DNA from: Dermatophagoides farinae
Taxonomy: Eukaryota; Arthropoda; Arachnida; Sarcoptiformes; Pyroglyphidae
Length of the DNA: 64,000 bases
Assembly (NCBI RefSeq): GCF_024713945.1
Contig: NC_134683.1
Location: forward strand, 3,287,501-3,351,500
Reading direction: 5' to 3'
The notes below the pieces were generated by a model. The model searched no databases. It was not told the origin of the DNA and was given only the letters and a program-made list of their open reading frames with translations. Made by a program: the position numbers and the translations under genes. How positions within the stretch are numbered: the stretch's first letter is position 1; each line of letters starts with the position of its first letter. This document shows, in pieces, positions 10,278-25,251 of the stretch.

Positions 10278-11616
10278 GTTTCAAAATAAAAACCCAATCC
10301 CAAATGGATCAATCAAAGAAAAAAAAATGGCCAGATGTGATGATGGTAATGGGTGTGCATTTGTGTGAAAGAAATTGAAATCGACAAACACACACACACA
10401 CACTGAGCGATATTGAAAAAAAAAATCACATGATCATTATGAAATTTGATGTTGATGATGAATTAAACCAAAAAAAAAAAACATTGCAAAACACGCGGGT
10501 GATTTGGATCCAAAAAAAAACAAATTAAAATAAAAACTAATTGATGATATAATCAAACACACACACACACACACACAAGGTGTGTGTGAACACACAGATT
10601 TTGTACTTCAAGATGATATATATTTCGATGATTCATAAATGAATCAACAAATCGAATAAAAACAAATTAAATAAAAAATATGACGCGTTTATCAATTCAG
10701 TCATTTATGAATCACAAACACACACACACACACACACGTAATTGTTTGGAATTGAGATCGGATCATTGAAAATTATTATTTTCTTTTTTTTTCCATCAGA
10801 CCAATAAAAGAGTTGTTGAATGAATATCTGTTGTGGCTTGTCTGTGTGATGCATATGATGAGTGAGTATGAATGAATGAATTGTGAAAACCAGAAATATG
10901 AAAGCCGAATGTCAGGATCCTCCGCGAACCGATTGAATTGAACAACAACGACGACAAAAAAAAATTATTAACCGAAATAAAACCGCGACGATGTTTGAAA
11001 CTGATGAACGAATTTTTCAAAATTATTGTTGTTGTTGTTGTTGTCGTGAATATAGAAAAATTTTCCACAAACATTCATAGATCCAATCTGTCCGAATGGC
11101 AGAGATGAACTGAACTGAATTGAATTCAATTTTTTTTTTCTTCTGTTTTTTTTTTGTTGTTGATGACTGGCGGTCTTTGCCAAAAATATATGGTAAGAGT
11201 AAGAGTAAGAGAGAGAGAGAGAGAGATGGATAGATATCCCATTCAATGATGATGATGATGATTCGAAACCGATCGGTTCTCTTTCTCTTCATCATATTTT
11301 TTTCTGGCTCTCATTCATTCATTCATTCATTTCTCTCTCTCACTCACTTACATTTCCAATTGTATGTGTGGGTTGTCACATCAAAAACATTACAATATAT
11401 ATTTTGAAAGGCGGGAAAGAAAAGGCTAAAAAGGTAAAAAAAAAAAAAATAAAGCGACGATTATTGCTGCTACTATTTCTGTGTGTGTGTGTCTGTGTGT
11501 ATGTATACTATTTATGTGCGCAGTTCAATTTATTTTCGATACGGCTTCTGTAGGCGGCCGCCAATCGGAAAAAAAAATACATATAACACACAGAACCGAT
11601 GATGATCGGTTTTGCT

Positions 11617-11626
<10 letters not shown>

Positions 11627-11666
<40 letters not shown>
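11627..11666. repeat. Compound (CT)16(GT)4 microsatellite
   Basis: A pure CT tract passes directly into GT units. Confidence 0.9.
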
Positions 11667-12426
11667 ATGTTTTTTCTAATAATGTTCCTGATCATCATTA
11701 TCCTCCTCATCACATAATCACCATCATCATCAAAGAGGAGATGGCGCAATTGATTTGAATATTATAACCAACTTAAACATTGAATGAATTGAATTGAATG
11801 TATGATCCAATTCGTCATTCTTATATTGTGCTGCTATTAACCATATCTCTCGATCATCATCATCATCATCCTCCTCATCATCATCATCAATAAGGTTGTT
11901 GATGATGAGAAACAAAAAAATTCGATATTCTTTATATCCGAAATACATTGATTCAGTGTCGCTAGATGGCATTGGCAACCAGTTTTTGATGCTAAAATTC
12001 GATTCTTTCATTCAAGTGATTGGAATAATTCAATGACATTCGAATTTGTATGTGTGTGTGTGTATGTGTATGCATCATTCATTGGCGTCCGGCAGTCTAG
12101 TAATGTTTGTTTTCGTGTGGTTTTTTTTTATTTGCGAAAAAAAAAAATTTCATATCATCATTATCATCATCATCAGAGTTGTTGATTTTTTTTCTACTCA
12201 TGAATGATAATCATCATCATCATTATTCAGGTATAATTGGCCATCAAAGTCGTGTGTTTGTGTATTAGAAATATACCACTACTACCATCATCATCATCAT
12301 CATCATCATTTTTCTGATCGATTCGATCATTTTTTCAAAAGACAGGTTTACCCAACAAGACATCATCACCATTATCATCATCAGATAAATCCAGTTCAAA
12401 ACTTTAAATATATCCATTATATATCT

Positions 12427-12428
<2 letters not shown>

Positions 12429-12458
<30 letters not shown>
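12429..12458. repeat. (GT)15 microsatellite
   Basis: Thirty nucleotides of uninterrupted GT. Confidence 0.92.
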
Positions 12459-12459
<1 letters not shown>

Positions 12460-15400
12460 CAATACTGGAATTTTATTTCACACATTTTTTCAGCTCTTTT
12501 TTTTGCTAGAATTCAATTGGTTATTTTTATTGTTATTTTGTCTGCATTACATGAAAGCAAACATACCACCACACACACACACACACACACAAACATCACA
12601 CTATTTGATTGAAAATCATAGATTTTGTTGTAAATTGAAAGACTAGTTTTTTTTAAGTCGATAAAAAAATGTGTCTATGTCTGTGTGGGATTACAACCAG
12701 AAAGATCAATGTCCATGGTCGAAACAAAAAAAAAAGGCATAACACATAGACATCACATTGTTTGATTGATTTTTTTTTCTCTTTTTTTTGAAACAACAAC
12801 CACGACAATCAGAAAAAAAACATTTGAAAAAAGGAAACATTTTGAATAATGGGTCCTAAATTTGAGACAATAGTAAAAGTCAAAAAAAAAATAACGCTAC
12901 TGATTTGACCAAGAAAAAACAACAACAACAAAGAGAAAAAATCAAGTTTTTTTTCCTAAATCCGAAACGATCCTATTGTCCCTTATCAGCAGGTCATGAA
13001 AAAAAATTGTGAAAGGTGCAAACATCAACAACTATCTACCATAGAATTGTGTTGTTTTTTTTTGCTGGTCAAATTGTCGAAACAAAAAAGACATGGACAC
13101 CACCAACGATAAGCATCGACTTGAGTATTGAATTGAGTCAATTAATCAGTGCCAAAAGGACCTTGTTGTTGTTGTTGTTTTTTTTTCTTTCTTTCTCTCT
13201 CTCTCCATATCACATACCGGTACTGATAAAAGAGAAAAATAAGAGGAAACATTTATTATAAGTCATCATTTCAATTGATTATTGTCATCTATGGGCCACA
13301 AATGTCATCATCATCATCATCATCAATATAAATAGGTCTGAAATGTATGACTATAAATGGCCAATGGTGATTTGAAATGTATTCATTCATTGATTGTCAT
13401 TGACAAATGAGTGGGAGGATCTCTTGTTGTTTTTTTTCTGTTCGATGTTCATTGTTGTCAATCACGAAACCAAGAAGAGAAAAAAAAATCAACACACGGA
13501 CAACAATTGTCAAACTATGCGGTACTTTAGTATGGGTTTGTTCCTCTTTCTCTCTCTCTCTTTGGTTTGGTGACAAGGTGTCATTACACAATCGAACATC
13601 ACCAAAAAAAAAAAAAAAAAAATCTGGCCACCATCAATACATCATTCCATTCAAAAAAAAAAATTTACAATTTCTGGCAATGTTTTTGTAGTAGTGTGTA
13701 TGTATGTGTGTGTGTGCCCACTCGAGTCAATCAAAATCAATCACAGACACAAACATACATACAGACAAACATTATACTTGTGAATCCTATGGTACTGAAA
13801 CTGAAACAAAACCAAAACCAAAAAAAAAAAAAAAAAAAATAACACTGGCTATTGTGAAAAGAAAACAAAAACCAGAAACCAGCTGCTGATGATGCTGCTG
13901 CTACTGTTGTTGTTATCCAACAAAAAAAAATACCGCTATTTAACTGTTTTTCTTTTGTTGTTCGGGTAAAATGTTTTTTCTGTCTCAGACGATATATGAT
14001 TCGGCCAAACGACAAAAAAAAAATCAAAGGTCATCATCATCATCATTTAAATAGGATTGAAAATTGAATAATCGCGCGCACACACACACACATCAATCCG
14101 CATCTACAAAATCTTTTCACACAAAAAAAAATTCGATCCAAAAAAGGAATTTTTTTTTTGGTCAATTGCAGGTTGTTTTTTGTATGAAGAAAAATCAATC
14201 AAAAAGGTGATTTTCGAGATCTTGTCATCATGAGAACCAAATCAAATGAAATTGAATTGAAAAACCAAAGAGACAGAGAGAGAACGAGAGGAAATGGATG
14301 AAATGACCGAAACCATTTTGGTGGTGGTAGTGGTGGTGGTGGTCACAATGAAATTCTATGAATGTGACACAAAGGTGACACACACATGTCGATTGAATTT
14401 TTTTTTGTGTGTGTACAAAAAGTCAAATTTCAAATTGCAATTGGATCAAAATGGTCAGAAAAACAGACATACTTTCTTTACGGATCAAATGAATGAGATT
14501 TTGTTTTTCATTTAGTGGTCATGAAATTTTCATATATCCCATATCGATTACCATTATTGATTGAACACATGTGATTGGCTTTTTTTCGGTTTTTTTGTTG
14601 TTGTCCATCAATTTAAATTTTTAGTCTAAAAATCCACAAAATCGATGCCCTTTCTCGTAAAATGACACACACACACACACACCACTAAATGTATAAATCA
14701 ACCAGTCACTCAGTCAATGTGTCTGGTTATTTTATTATTTGGCCCTTGGCCTTTTTGTTTCACCAGACAATCCAGATGGTCCAACAGGAACAGAAATCGG
14801 TTATGTATAGTAGAGTATGAAGGAAAAAAAAATATTATCGATTGATTAAAGCCGAAAATATATAGTGATCGGTCATCATCATCATCAACATTGACTGAAT
14901 AAATGTGTGGATATAGATCGATAGACTAAACTTTTTTTTTTTTGGTTTTCTTCTATGAACACACGATCATCATGGTCGATTGCAATTGACCTTTATTTTT
15001 CATGATGATGATGATGATTTCCATAATGGCAATGAGCCATTTCCATTTTGGCCAGATTTTTGTTTCAAGCCAAAAAATAAAAAAAAAACAGCCAAGCTAG
15101 TGGATAATGAAAAACCCATAAATGTTATTTTGCAGGCAATGAGATTTCTTTTCATTTGATCTATCTTGTGGTGTTCCGGTCAACTTAAAATTTTTTTGCT
15201 ATTGAATGATCGAATGATGATGATGATGATGACATGTCACAAGCAGACAGAACATCGAAAATATCTCTGAAGTTTGTGGTGGTGGTGGTGTGTAAATCAA
15301 TTTTTTTTTGTCATAAATGAATGTGAATGAATAATGTATATGTGACTTTTTAATTATTTTTGACCTATGTTATGGTGAACTGGATTTTTTTTCTTCGTAA

Positions 15401-16530
15401 TTCGTTAAATTGAACAATCGATAATCGTGAACGTCATATATGAATGGGTGCAATTTTTATTATATTCCACTTAATGCCAATTCAGTTCAATACAACATTA
15501 TATAACACACACAAATACAGTATATATTTATAATGATATTGCGTGTATGATAATCATTAAAATTAATTAACATATAAAACCACAAAACCTGGGATTATTA
15601 AATCCAATATAAATATATGGTTACGCGTAAAAGCTGTATGAGATTTTTATTCAATTCTGTGAGAACCATAGAATTCAACATGGAATCTTGAAATTTGTAT
15701 ATATTGATGATCCAGGTAATGTGCTATATGTCTAGATCGAAAACCAAAAAAAAAAAATCCCACCGGAAATGGATAAAATTTTATGGTTTTTGTTTTGCTT
15801 TTATTTGAACAAAAAAAAACCAATCATCATGTGTGTTTGACACATGATTTTTAATGGTGATTGATATCATCATCATCATCATCATCATCGATACCTTATG
15901 ATTATCAATGATCCAATGAAAAAAAAAGAAAAAGATTCAATATATCTAGGCAACAACTGTAACAAGTGATTAATAGTAATCAAGATAATCACCGTCATCA
16001 TCATCATCATCCATAATAAATATAGATCACCACCATCACAATATTACATCCGAGTCGATAACAAAATGATGATGGTGACAATTCTCTTGTTTTTTTTGCA
16101 TTCCATTCCATTCTCAAGTCAAATCAATAAAAATCAAACCTGTCATAATAATAGTTAAATGTGAAAAAAAATATAAATGAAGGTAATAAATAAAATCAAA
16201 AATCAAAAAAAAAAAAAAATGAAGAGAGTGGAAAAAATTCTCCAAAAAAAAAAAAAAAAAATTTCAATAATAATAATTCAATCTATAAACCACACCACTG
16301 TTTCTCTCTCTCTGTTTGTATGTGTATAAATGTCATATAGTCCAATCAAATAATAATAAAAAAAATGACTTACTGACTGACAACCGATACCAGATCGTTA
16401 AAATGTCATTCAATAAATGGTAAAGAGAAAAAAAAATGGTTGACAGGTATCGACCACAAACCAAACCAAACCAAGCCAGCAAACATTTAAACAATTGTCA
16501 GTCAATATTGGCGCCATTATTGATATAGAG

Positions 16531-16533
<3 letters not shown>

Positions 16534-16584
<51 letters not shown>
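16534..16584. repeat. (GA)n microsatellite, about 51 nt
   Basis: The longest GA tract in the window, with one AGCG interruption just upstream. Confidence 0.93.
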
Positions 16585-16587
<3 letters not shown>

Positions 16588-19500
16588 ATAAATAATAAAA
16601 ATATATCGGTATTATTGGACCAGAAAAAAAGAAAAGAAATGATGTGGTTCAATAATAATCCTCCTCAGTATTTTCACATGTACACACACACACCGTATGT
16701 ATGTAGACTAAGGTAACAAGTAATAACAACCACACACACACACACACACACTAATCAACATTTAAATTATCAATCTAATTCAATTCAATTGAATTGGATC
16801 CATCCATCCATCCATCATCATCATTTTGTTACTAGCTAAAAAATGCGATATTTATTGGTAATAAAATTGAAATTATTGAGATTAACAACAACAACAACAA
16901 CAACGACGACGACAACAAGAAAAAAAAACACAACTTTGTACACATAGCAAAAAAACATACATCAGATATTTTATCGATAAATGGGCAATATAAATTCCAC
17001 ACAATTGGTCTCTTCGTACTATATATGCTATAATATGTGCCGACTGCAAACCCCAATAATAATGAGATGGCATCGATCAAATAACGATGATCTAAAACGC
17101 TGTTTGTGTGTGTGTGTGTTATCATCATCATATAAGAAGGTTGTTGATAAGCTAAGCAACAAAAAGGGAAGTGTAGTGGGGGAAAAAAATATCACCGCCA
17201 TCATCATCATCATCATCAATTGGCCATCAATGAAAAAAAAAATCGAAACATTGCTATTTCCATAAAAAAGAATAAAATCGTTGATGATAATATGGGATGA
17301 TGATGATGATGATCAATTTGTAATAATAATCATCATCATCATCATAAAGTCCATGCAGAAATAAACTGTTTGGTCGATACATATATACGGGTACAACACC
17401 AATGAAATCAAATTTTGTTGTTGTCGCCGTAGTCGTTGTTGTTGTTGTTTTTTTTTTTTTTTTTTTAGTTTGACATAATAATAAAGTACTGGTGGTGTTG
17501 ATGACAACTAAACATAACAGTGTATGTGTGTGTGTGTGTGTGAACATCAATAAATAATCGGATAAAAAACTAAAAACAAACAAACAAGAATCGATAATAG
17601 TCATATATACATACAATAAAAAGAATCCCCTGAAGAGAATTTTTCAATGAATAAATATAAAAAAAAGATAAAAAAAAACAACTAACTAAATAGTTCAAAT
17701 AATAATAATAATAATAATTGAATTGAATATAACACTAAAAAGTCAATATAGAATCCAGAATACAGAATACAGAATTCAGAGCAACAACAAATAATAAGAT
17801 TCTACACACACTAGATATTGGTGATGAAGAAAATGGTTACAGAAAAAAAAACATGGATATAAATTATAACTGCCAAACTACCACCACCACCACCACCACC
17901 ACCACTACCATCATGATGATCATCATGATAAAGAATAAAAACGACGACAACAACAACAACTTTTTTTTTCCTTTCGCAACATCCAAATATTCTTACTCAC
18001 TTATTGTTGGAAATCGTTTTTTTTTTTTTGTTTCTCTTTCTCTTTCTGTGTTAACACACCATCGAATGTCATAAATTATGACCAGAAAAAAAAATATTGC
18101 TTGACATCCATGATCCATGATTCATTTTCTAGTGAGAAAAAAAAACAACAACAACAACAAATACTTTGTTTGGTTCCAATGCCTTCCGATTTTTTTTTCT
18201 GGATCGAGATTCTCTCTTTCACCACCACCCTGATGATGATGATGATGATGAAGTTAGGTCTACCGTTGTTTTGTATTCTGTATTCCCGGGTCTGATGTGG
18301 AATAGTGAAAAAAAAACAACAACAAAAAACAAAACTTAACAACAACACCGGAGCCAATCTTCAAACGATGACAATGGAATGGATGAATGAACAAAGACAA
18401 AAAAAAATAAAATAAAATGTTAATGATTACCCACATGTTTTATATACCCTTGTAAAATACTGAACAAAATTCAAAAGATTCAAGATTCGACACAACGAAC
18501 AACAACGACGACAACGATGATGATGAAAAAAAATCGAAAAAAAAAAAACAACAACTTTTATTCGGATATCTCGGAAAACAACACCCCTTTTTTTGGCCTG
18601 TTTCAATTTGAAACAGAAAAAAAAATGAACAATGAACAAAGAATTTGTTTCTCTCACTCAGTCCTTCACATTTGCCACTCTTAGAAAACCACTAAATTGT
18701 AAAATTTTAATTACAATCATTATACAGAATGATGATGATGACATCTACACACACAGATGTAACTGATATTGATGGTTTGAGCCTCTAACAACAACAACAG
18801 CAACAACAACATCCGGACAAACATTCAATTCATATGTATGAATAATGTTTCTCATGAAAAAAAAACAAAAAAAAAATTTTACTTATTAATAATAAAAAAA
18901 AATGTACAGTCAATGTACGCATGCCCACGTGGATAAGATTCATTTTTCATATTGAATTTTATATATGGAGAAAAAAAACAGTTCAAATCACAGACTTTCG
19001 TTGTTGTTTTTGTGTTTTGCAAATGAAAATTAATTAAAGTATATGCATCTGCATCTGCATCTGCAGGATGATGATGATCATGGAACCAAACAAAAAAAAA
19101 AAGTTCAGAAAAAAAAGAACCAGGATGAAACAAAAGAAAAAAGGGGTTATGAACACACATACACACACACAGTAACGGAGAAAAAAAAATTCGTATTCGA
19201 GCTAGTTCGAGCTAAGATGAAAAAGTCAGAAAGAATTATCGAGCACTGACAATAGTTAATTAGGCTAACCAACAACGACAACCATAATGATGATCATCAA
19301 CATCATCATGATCATGATGATCATTACAACCGCATCAAAGAAAAAAAAATTTCGGGTTCCAAAACAAAAAAAAGGACAAGTGTGTGTGTGTGTGTGTGTG
19401 CGTGTGGTGCGTGAGTTTAGACAATAAAAAAAACCGGACGATGTAGAAAAGGGTTCCAAACAAAACAAAAAAACAAAAAAAAAAAACACAAGAACCAAAA

Positions 19501-20107
19501 CCAGGGACAATTGTCGATCGACTTTGATCATTTTATTTTTTTGTTCTTTTTTTTCTTGCTTGTTCTGTATAACGGTCGCGTGTACATCCAAAAAATTTTC
19601 AAAAACATGCCACATCTTAAATTCAAATCGAATAATAATAATAAAAAAAGTCATGGAACCCTGGAATCTGATTCTTATTCAAGAATTTTTGTTGTTGTTG
19701 TTGTTGTTGTTTCCTCTTGCATTCCGGATAACGGACTTTTGTTTTGTTTTGTTTTTGGTTTTTGTTTTTTTAATTTACTTTTGAAACACACAATGAGTTT
19801 TCAGTTTCAAATGATGAATGAATAATTATTTGAAATGAAAAGAATCGAAAAGAATGAATGAACGAATGGAAAAAAACCCACAGCCACAACCAAAAGTCAA
19901 TCAAATTATTCTCGACAGAAAAAAAAATCAAAATTAAATCTCTATGCCATCATCATTATCAACATCAAATGATCATCTTTATTTTGGCTTCCATACAACA
20001 ACAACAACAAAAACCAATTCACAATTGCCAGATTATTGCTAAAACAACAACAACAACAACAACCACAGAGAGAGAATTTTTAAATTTCATTCACTCCTTC
20101 CCCCCAT

Positions 20108-20108
<1 letters not shown>

Positions 20109-20144
<36 letters not shown>
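20109..20144. repeat. (CA)18 microsatellite
   Basis: Thirty-six nucleotides of uninterrupted CA. Confidence 0.93.
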
Positions 20145-20148
<4 letters not shown>

Positions 20149-21960
20149 TTCAATGGATAGATTTAGCTCAAAGATAGAATAGAATCACAATGATAATCAA
20201 CATCAACATAAGCAATTTGAATATAAATTGAACGCTGATGATGATGATGATGATCATCATCATAGACCATGACAGAATGTGAATTAAATCCAAAGCAAAA
20301 GAAAAAAAAATTGTAATTAGTGATGAAAAACAAAACAAAACAGCAGCCACAACAACAACAACAACAAGAACAACATTTGAAAAAAAATGTCGTCATAAAC
20401 CATTTAAAATGAGAAATAAGAATTCATAAGAATCAATGAGATCATCATCATCATCATCATCATCATCGTCATCTTCAAGTCAATCTATAGTAGATAGATT
20501 GAATATACCATAGACACACACATCAGTGTGGATTTTTTGTTCAGTAAATGAATGAAATTTCATGCCGAATTCTCAAATTATTTCCATTTGCTACTGTTGA
20601 TCATGTTAATCATTTTTTTTCTGGGCGACAACCATTTTTTTCCATTCACAATAATTCACCATTGAAAGATGATGATGATGATGATTCTTTTTATTCACAT
20701 TTACAAATTCATTTTTTGAATTTATCAACACAAACAATCATAGTGTATTTGATTCCATTGAACAACATTAAATCGTATCCATCATTAAACAAAAACGGAT
20801 GAAAAACAAAAAATAGAATGAATGCGTACCGAATCTATATCATTGCAAAGAAAAAAAAAATAGATTGAATACAAACATCATGATCATCATCAGTGACAGA
20901 ATGAATGACGAAAACAAACATGGTAATTGTAATTATTTCATTCATTTTCAAATCTATATCCAATCTAAGTTTTTATTTTCATTATTTTTTTTCTGATTAT
21001 CTCATCATCATCATCATCATCATCATCGTTGCCGCTATTTTCGGTAAAGTCATCGATTCTCAATGCTGACTTGTTGATGATGATCTGTTCATTCATTCAT
21101 TCATTTTAATTTGATTAGCCACATTGTACAATGTTGGCATTTTTTTTTGTTCTCTTTCTCCCTGTGGTCAAAGGTCACCATTGATATTTATTCAGAGGGC
21201 ATTTTTTTCCAAGTATCAATAATGAATAAGCAAATGCCAAGCAAAGTGGTGCCAAAGTTTTTCTAGATGGCCAAATTCGTTATGGATCTAAAAACCGACT
21301 TTTTTGTTGTTGTTGTTGTTGTAGTTCATCACCGATTTGTTTTTATCGATAAAACCAACAAACAAACAAACAGAGGACCAGGTTAATGATTTATGGAATG
21401 AATGAATGAATATATTCCAGTTCGGAGCCCTTTTTTTATATACCGACCAGAAAAAAGCAATTTTTTTTATCATTTCGAAAACGATGGCAAACACAAAAAA
21501 AACAATCATTACCGAGAAAACAAAATACGAAAAAAAAATTACATTATTGGCCCATCATCATCATGATCACTTCGTTGATCATCATTGGTATAAATTACAT
21601 GTAAATGTTGTTAAACAGCGAGACAAGAAAAAAAACGATAATCTTAGTTTATTTGAACAAATACAAAAAAAATTCCATTGTCAGATTGTGTAGCCTTTAA
21701 CCATTTGTTAATATTGAATGGAAATGGATGAATTCCATTCAAACATTCTTTTTGGGATCATATACAAACACTGAAACAATAGAAACGAAAAAAGAAACAA
21801 AACATTTTTGTGTTCCAACAAAACAGAAAATTCTTGAATTCATTTTTTCATTTTAATATTTTTTTCCCTTTTTTTCTCGTTAAAGGTTCATCCATCCGCG
21901 AGAATGAATGTGAATATTAAATCACAAACAAACAAACAGTCTGACTTGATTGAAGATTTG

Positions 21961-21997
<37 letters not shown>

Positions 21998-22006
21998 TGT
22001 TTTTGT

Positions 22007-22037
<31 letters not shown>

Positions 22038-22039
22038 TT
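21961..22039. repeat. TTTTCG hexamer array grading into TTTTTG
   Basis: About six copies of TCGTTT-phase hexamers are followed by TTTTTG and TTTTG units. The change from C to T suggests CpG decay or slippage within one array. On the minus strand it reads as CGAAAA repeats. Confidence 0.9.
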
Positions 22040-23044
22040 GTCGAACAAAAATTAGATTCAAATGTAAATAATGCAAGGAGCTAATATAATGGCAGCAAAC
22101 AATGTAAATCCATTTTAAGCAATAAAATTTTATTCATTTAATCCAATTTTAAATTTAAACCAACATCAATCCATTCATCAATTATTGATTCTCAAGAATC
22201 GCTAAGAATCATCATATAAAAGATGAAGAATTTTACCAGTTGAAATTGGTTCAAAATAAAGTAAAATTCTTTGTAATAAACAAAAGATTGAAATCAATTA
22301 ACAGAATGTGCTGTGTGTGTGTGTGTGTGATAGAGAAAATCGAAAAGATTAAATGCACACACCACCACCACCACTAACATCGACTGACTGACACTATCAC
22401 CACTGGGATTAAGAAATCAAAACAGAGAAAAACAAATCATTTTCACCCAATATCAACGAATGCAACCCTTCTATATCCATAAAAAATGGTAGAAAGAATA
22501 TAGGCACCTATTTAACGAACCAAATAGCATACATCACAAATGGCATCAAACATCAACAACAACAACAACAGTAAAAAGGGACCATATTTTTTTGGAGCGA
22601 TGGATCAAATGAGCCATGTCAAACGTGTCCCTTTTTTTATATTTTCACTAAACAAAAACAAAAAAAAACAATCTAGAGTTCTAAACAACAACAACAACAG
22701 CAGCAGTGAAAAAATGTTTGTCGAATTCTAAATTCTTGCAACAACATCAACAACAACAACAACAAGAAAGATAGCAAACAGCAGCAGCAGCAGGAGAAAA
22801 AGGTTTAATACATCAGGCCACCCGAGGCATATATTCATATAAATATATGGGGCTACACACCGTTAATCTTGTCTATAGAATGAAAAAAAAACTAAATACC
22901 AACCATATGCACTGACAATATTCTTTGGGCAACAACAACAACAACAAAAAAACCAATTCATATACTGTCGATTAAGCTCACCAAACAACAACAACAACAA
23001 CAACAGAAAAAACAAGTAAAGTGAAAAAAAATTGATATTAAAAA

Positions 23045-23046
<2 letters not shown>

Positions 23047-23078
<32 letters not shown>
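23047..23078. repeat. Poly-T, 32 nt
   Basis: An uninterrupted T-run on the plus strand. Confidence 0.93.
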
Positions 23079-23081
<3 letters not shown>

Positions 23082-24534
23082 AATTACGATAAAAATACGC
23101 ACACACACACACACACACATCCATTCAACAGAAAATAAACAAAAAAAAGCCAGCTACGATGATGTTGATGATTATGATGATGATGATGATGATGAAAATT
23201 AATAATTATCATAATAAGTAAATAAATGTTGATGTTCAAAGCGAACAAACGAACGAACCGAATGAATGGATAAAAAAGTCAACTAACCGAATATAATGTA
23301 TTTACGAAGAATAAATCAGAATCCAGGATGGTAAATGTTTGAGCCAAGATAAACTGTGTGTGTGTGTATGTAAACGCGTGTCGCGTGTGTGTGTGTGTGT
23401 GTGGACATTTGTGTTTGATGATTTCCGATAGTCAATATATACCTTTTATATATTAATCAAAAGTTAATGTCATCATCGAATCATGGCCAAATAAACAAAC
23501 AAAATAATGATGACCTCTAGCATCAATTCGTGGATTGTAAATGAATAGGAAAAAAAAAGAACGAATCTTAGTCACTAGTTCTCGCTGTCTTGTTTTTATT
23601 TATTCATTTTTTTCTGTATTCTCATTATTAAAGACAAACAATGCTTGTTTTTAGTTAGCTAGGTTTGTATTGAAGGTTATGAATATGGTAAGTCAGCATA
23701 AATTGTTTGTTTTTTTGTTTTTGTTGTGCCTATTCAAATGTGAAACAATGTGTCTAATAAAAAAAAACAGGAACAAAACCATAGACAGAGACAGTGCAGA
23801 TATATGAATTAACTGTATACAAACACACAAAAGAAGAATAAAAAAAGAATTTTTTTTTTTTTTGCTAAGAATTTCGTTCATAAGAAAAAGAACGACAAGA
23901 ATAAATGAATGTGTCCCAAAGAAACTAATAAGAATGGCAATAATAATAATATAACAATGATGATGAGAATAAATCCGGAATTTGATAGCAAAAAAAAAAA
24001 CTTTGAATATTTATTTATCATGGAATAAAAAGAAGATAAAGAATAAGTTGGATTTAAGAAGAATAAGAATAAAAAAAACCATTTGAAAAGAATTTCAATA
24101 TTGATGATGATGATGGTTCTTTATGGTCATTATTATCGTCCAAAAACAAAAAAAAAGAAGAAAAAGTTTCTTCTTTTCTTCACCAAAAACACACACACAC
24201 ACACACAATTATTATTCTTATAATAATTGCGAAATTTAAATGTTCGAACGTGATATGTAAATTGTTTTTGTTTGATCAGAAAATGGAATGTGTGTGTGTG
24301 TGTGTGTGCGTGTCTATTTTTATTATCATTTTTTTGATTATTACGATATCTTGGATAATTTACAATTGAATTGAAATGAAAATAATCCAAATGAAAAATA
24401 AACAAACAAACAGACAAAACAACAACTTTTTTCTCAAATTGTTTCACGTCGTCGTCGTCGTTCGAATTGAACCTTTCACACATATAGGTTATCATTAGCT
24501 GACGTTATTGTTTTTCCGTCAACCATTGAGAGAT

Positions 24535-24560
24535 TAGTAGTAGTAGTAGTAGTAGTAGTA
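24535..24560. repeat. (TAG)8 microsatellite
   Basis: Eight TAG triplets ending in TA. TAG/CTA triplets are rare here compared with CAT and CAA. Confidence 0.9.
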
Positions 24561-25225
24561 GCTAGTGTATCTATTTTTATGAATTGAACAAAAAAAAAAA
24601 TAAATTTAAAACTGGAGAAAAAAAAACTTTACAAAATCTACAAGAATGGACATTTTTTTGTTATCCATTTCCATAATACAACACACACTATTAATTACCG
24701 TTTTTTTTTTTGTTTTGAACAATGTCGAATTAGAAACAAACAAACAAACAGAATGGTAATCATTAAAGTGGAAAAATGGCCAAAAAACATTATCACACAC
24801 ACACACACACACACACAATGTATATAATATGCATCGATTGACAAACAAAACAAGTTATTAGTCAAACAAAACGAAATGAAATGAAATGTTTTGAATGAAA
24901 TAAATATAAAAATGTAAAAGATTTTTTCTTTCTGCCTTTATCTCTTTTTTTTTGGCAATGAATATAGCATACTATCTCATTTTTCTTTTTCTTTTTTTTT
25001 CGTTACAATTTTTTTCAATTTTTGTTGTTGTTGTTGAAATTTTTTTTCATTATATAAATAATGATGATTCGTAAACAATTCTTGTCATCCATATGTTTGT
25101 GAGAAAAAATTTTAAAATAGAGGTGTGTGTGTGTGTGTGTAGAGAATAAAGTAACACAATGTTGGCCATGGACAAACAAAGCATATTTGTTTTTTGTTTT
25201 TTTTTTTTGAATGGAATCAAAAATA

Positions 25226-25251
25226 CTGGAACCTTCAGCAAAAGGTTCCAG
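25226..25251. repeat. 10-bp stem-loop followed by a T-run
   Basis: CTGGAACCTT (25226-25235), 6-nt loop CAGCAA, AAGGTTCCAG (25242-25251), then CATTTTTTTG. The stem is GC-richer than its surroundings. Confidence 0.88.

Larger units (their letters stand above)
9951..16000. other. Non-coding, microsatellite-rich DNA
   Basis: No gene is supported. It contains poly-T at 10250-10277, a facing CA/GT pair at 10561-10588, CT then GT tracts at 11627-11666, (GT)15 at 12429-12458, and A-runs at 13604-13622 and 13820-13839. The stretch 15440-15740 is one of the few in the window without an obvious pure repeat; it is AT-rich with TTAATTAA-like words and has no open frame worth calling. Confidence 0.7.
16001..25200. 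other. Non-coding, microsatellite-rich DNA
   Basis: No gene is supported. Notable content: an A-run at 16244-16261, (GA)n at 16534-16584, a 16-bp AT-rich palindrome at 16781-16796, (CAC)n at 17880-17906, (CA)18 at 20109-20144, the TTTTCG hexamer array near 21961-22039, poly-T at 23047-23078 and (TAG)n at 24535-24560. Open frames on both strands consist of repeat translations and Phe/Lys runs from homopolymers. Confidence 0.7.
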
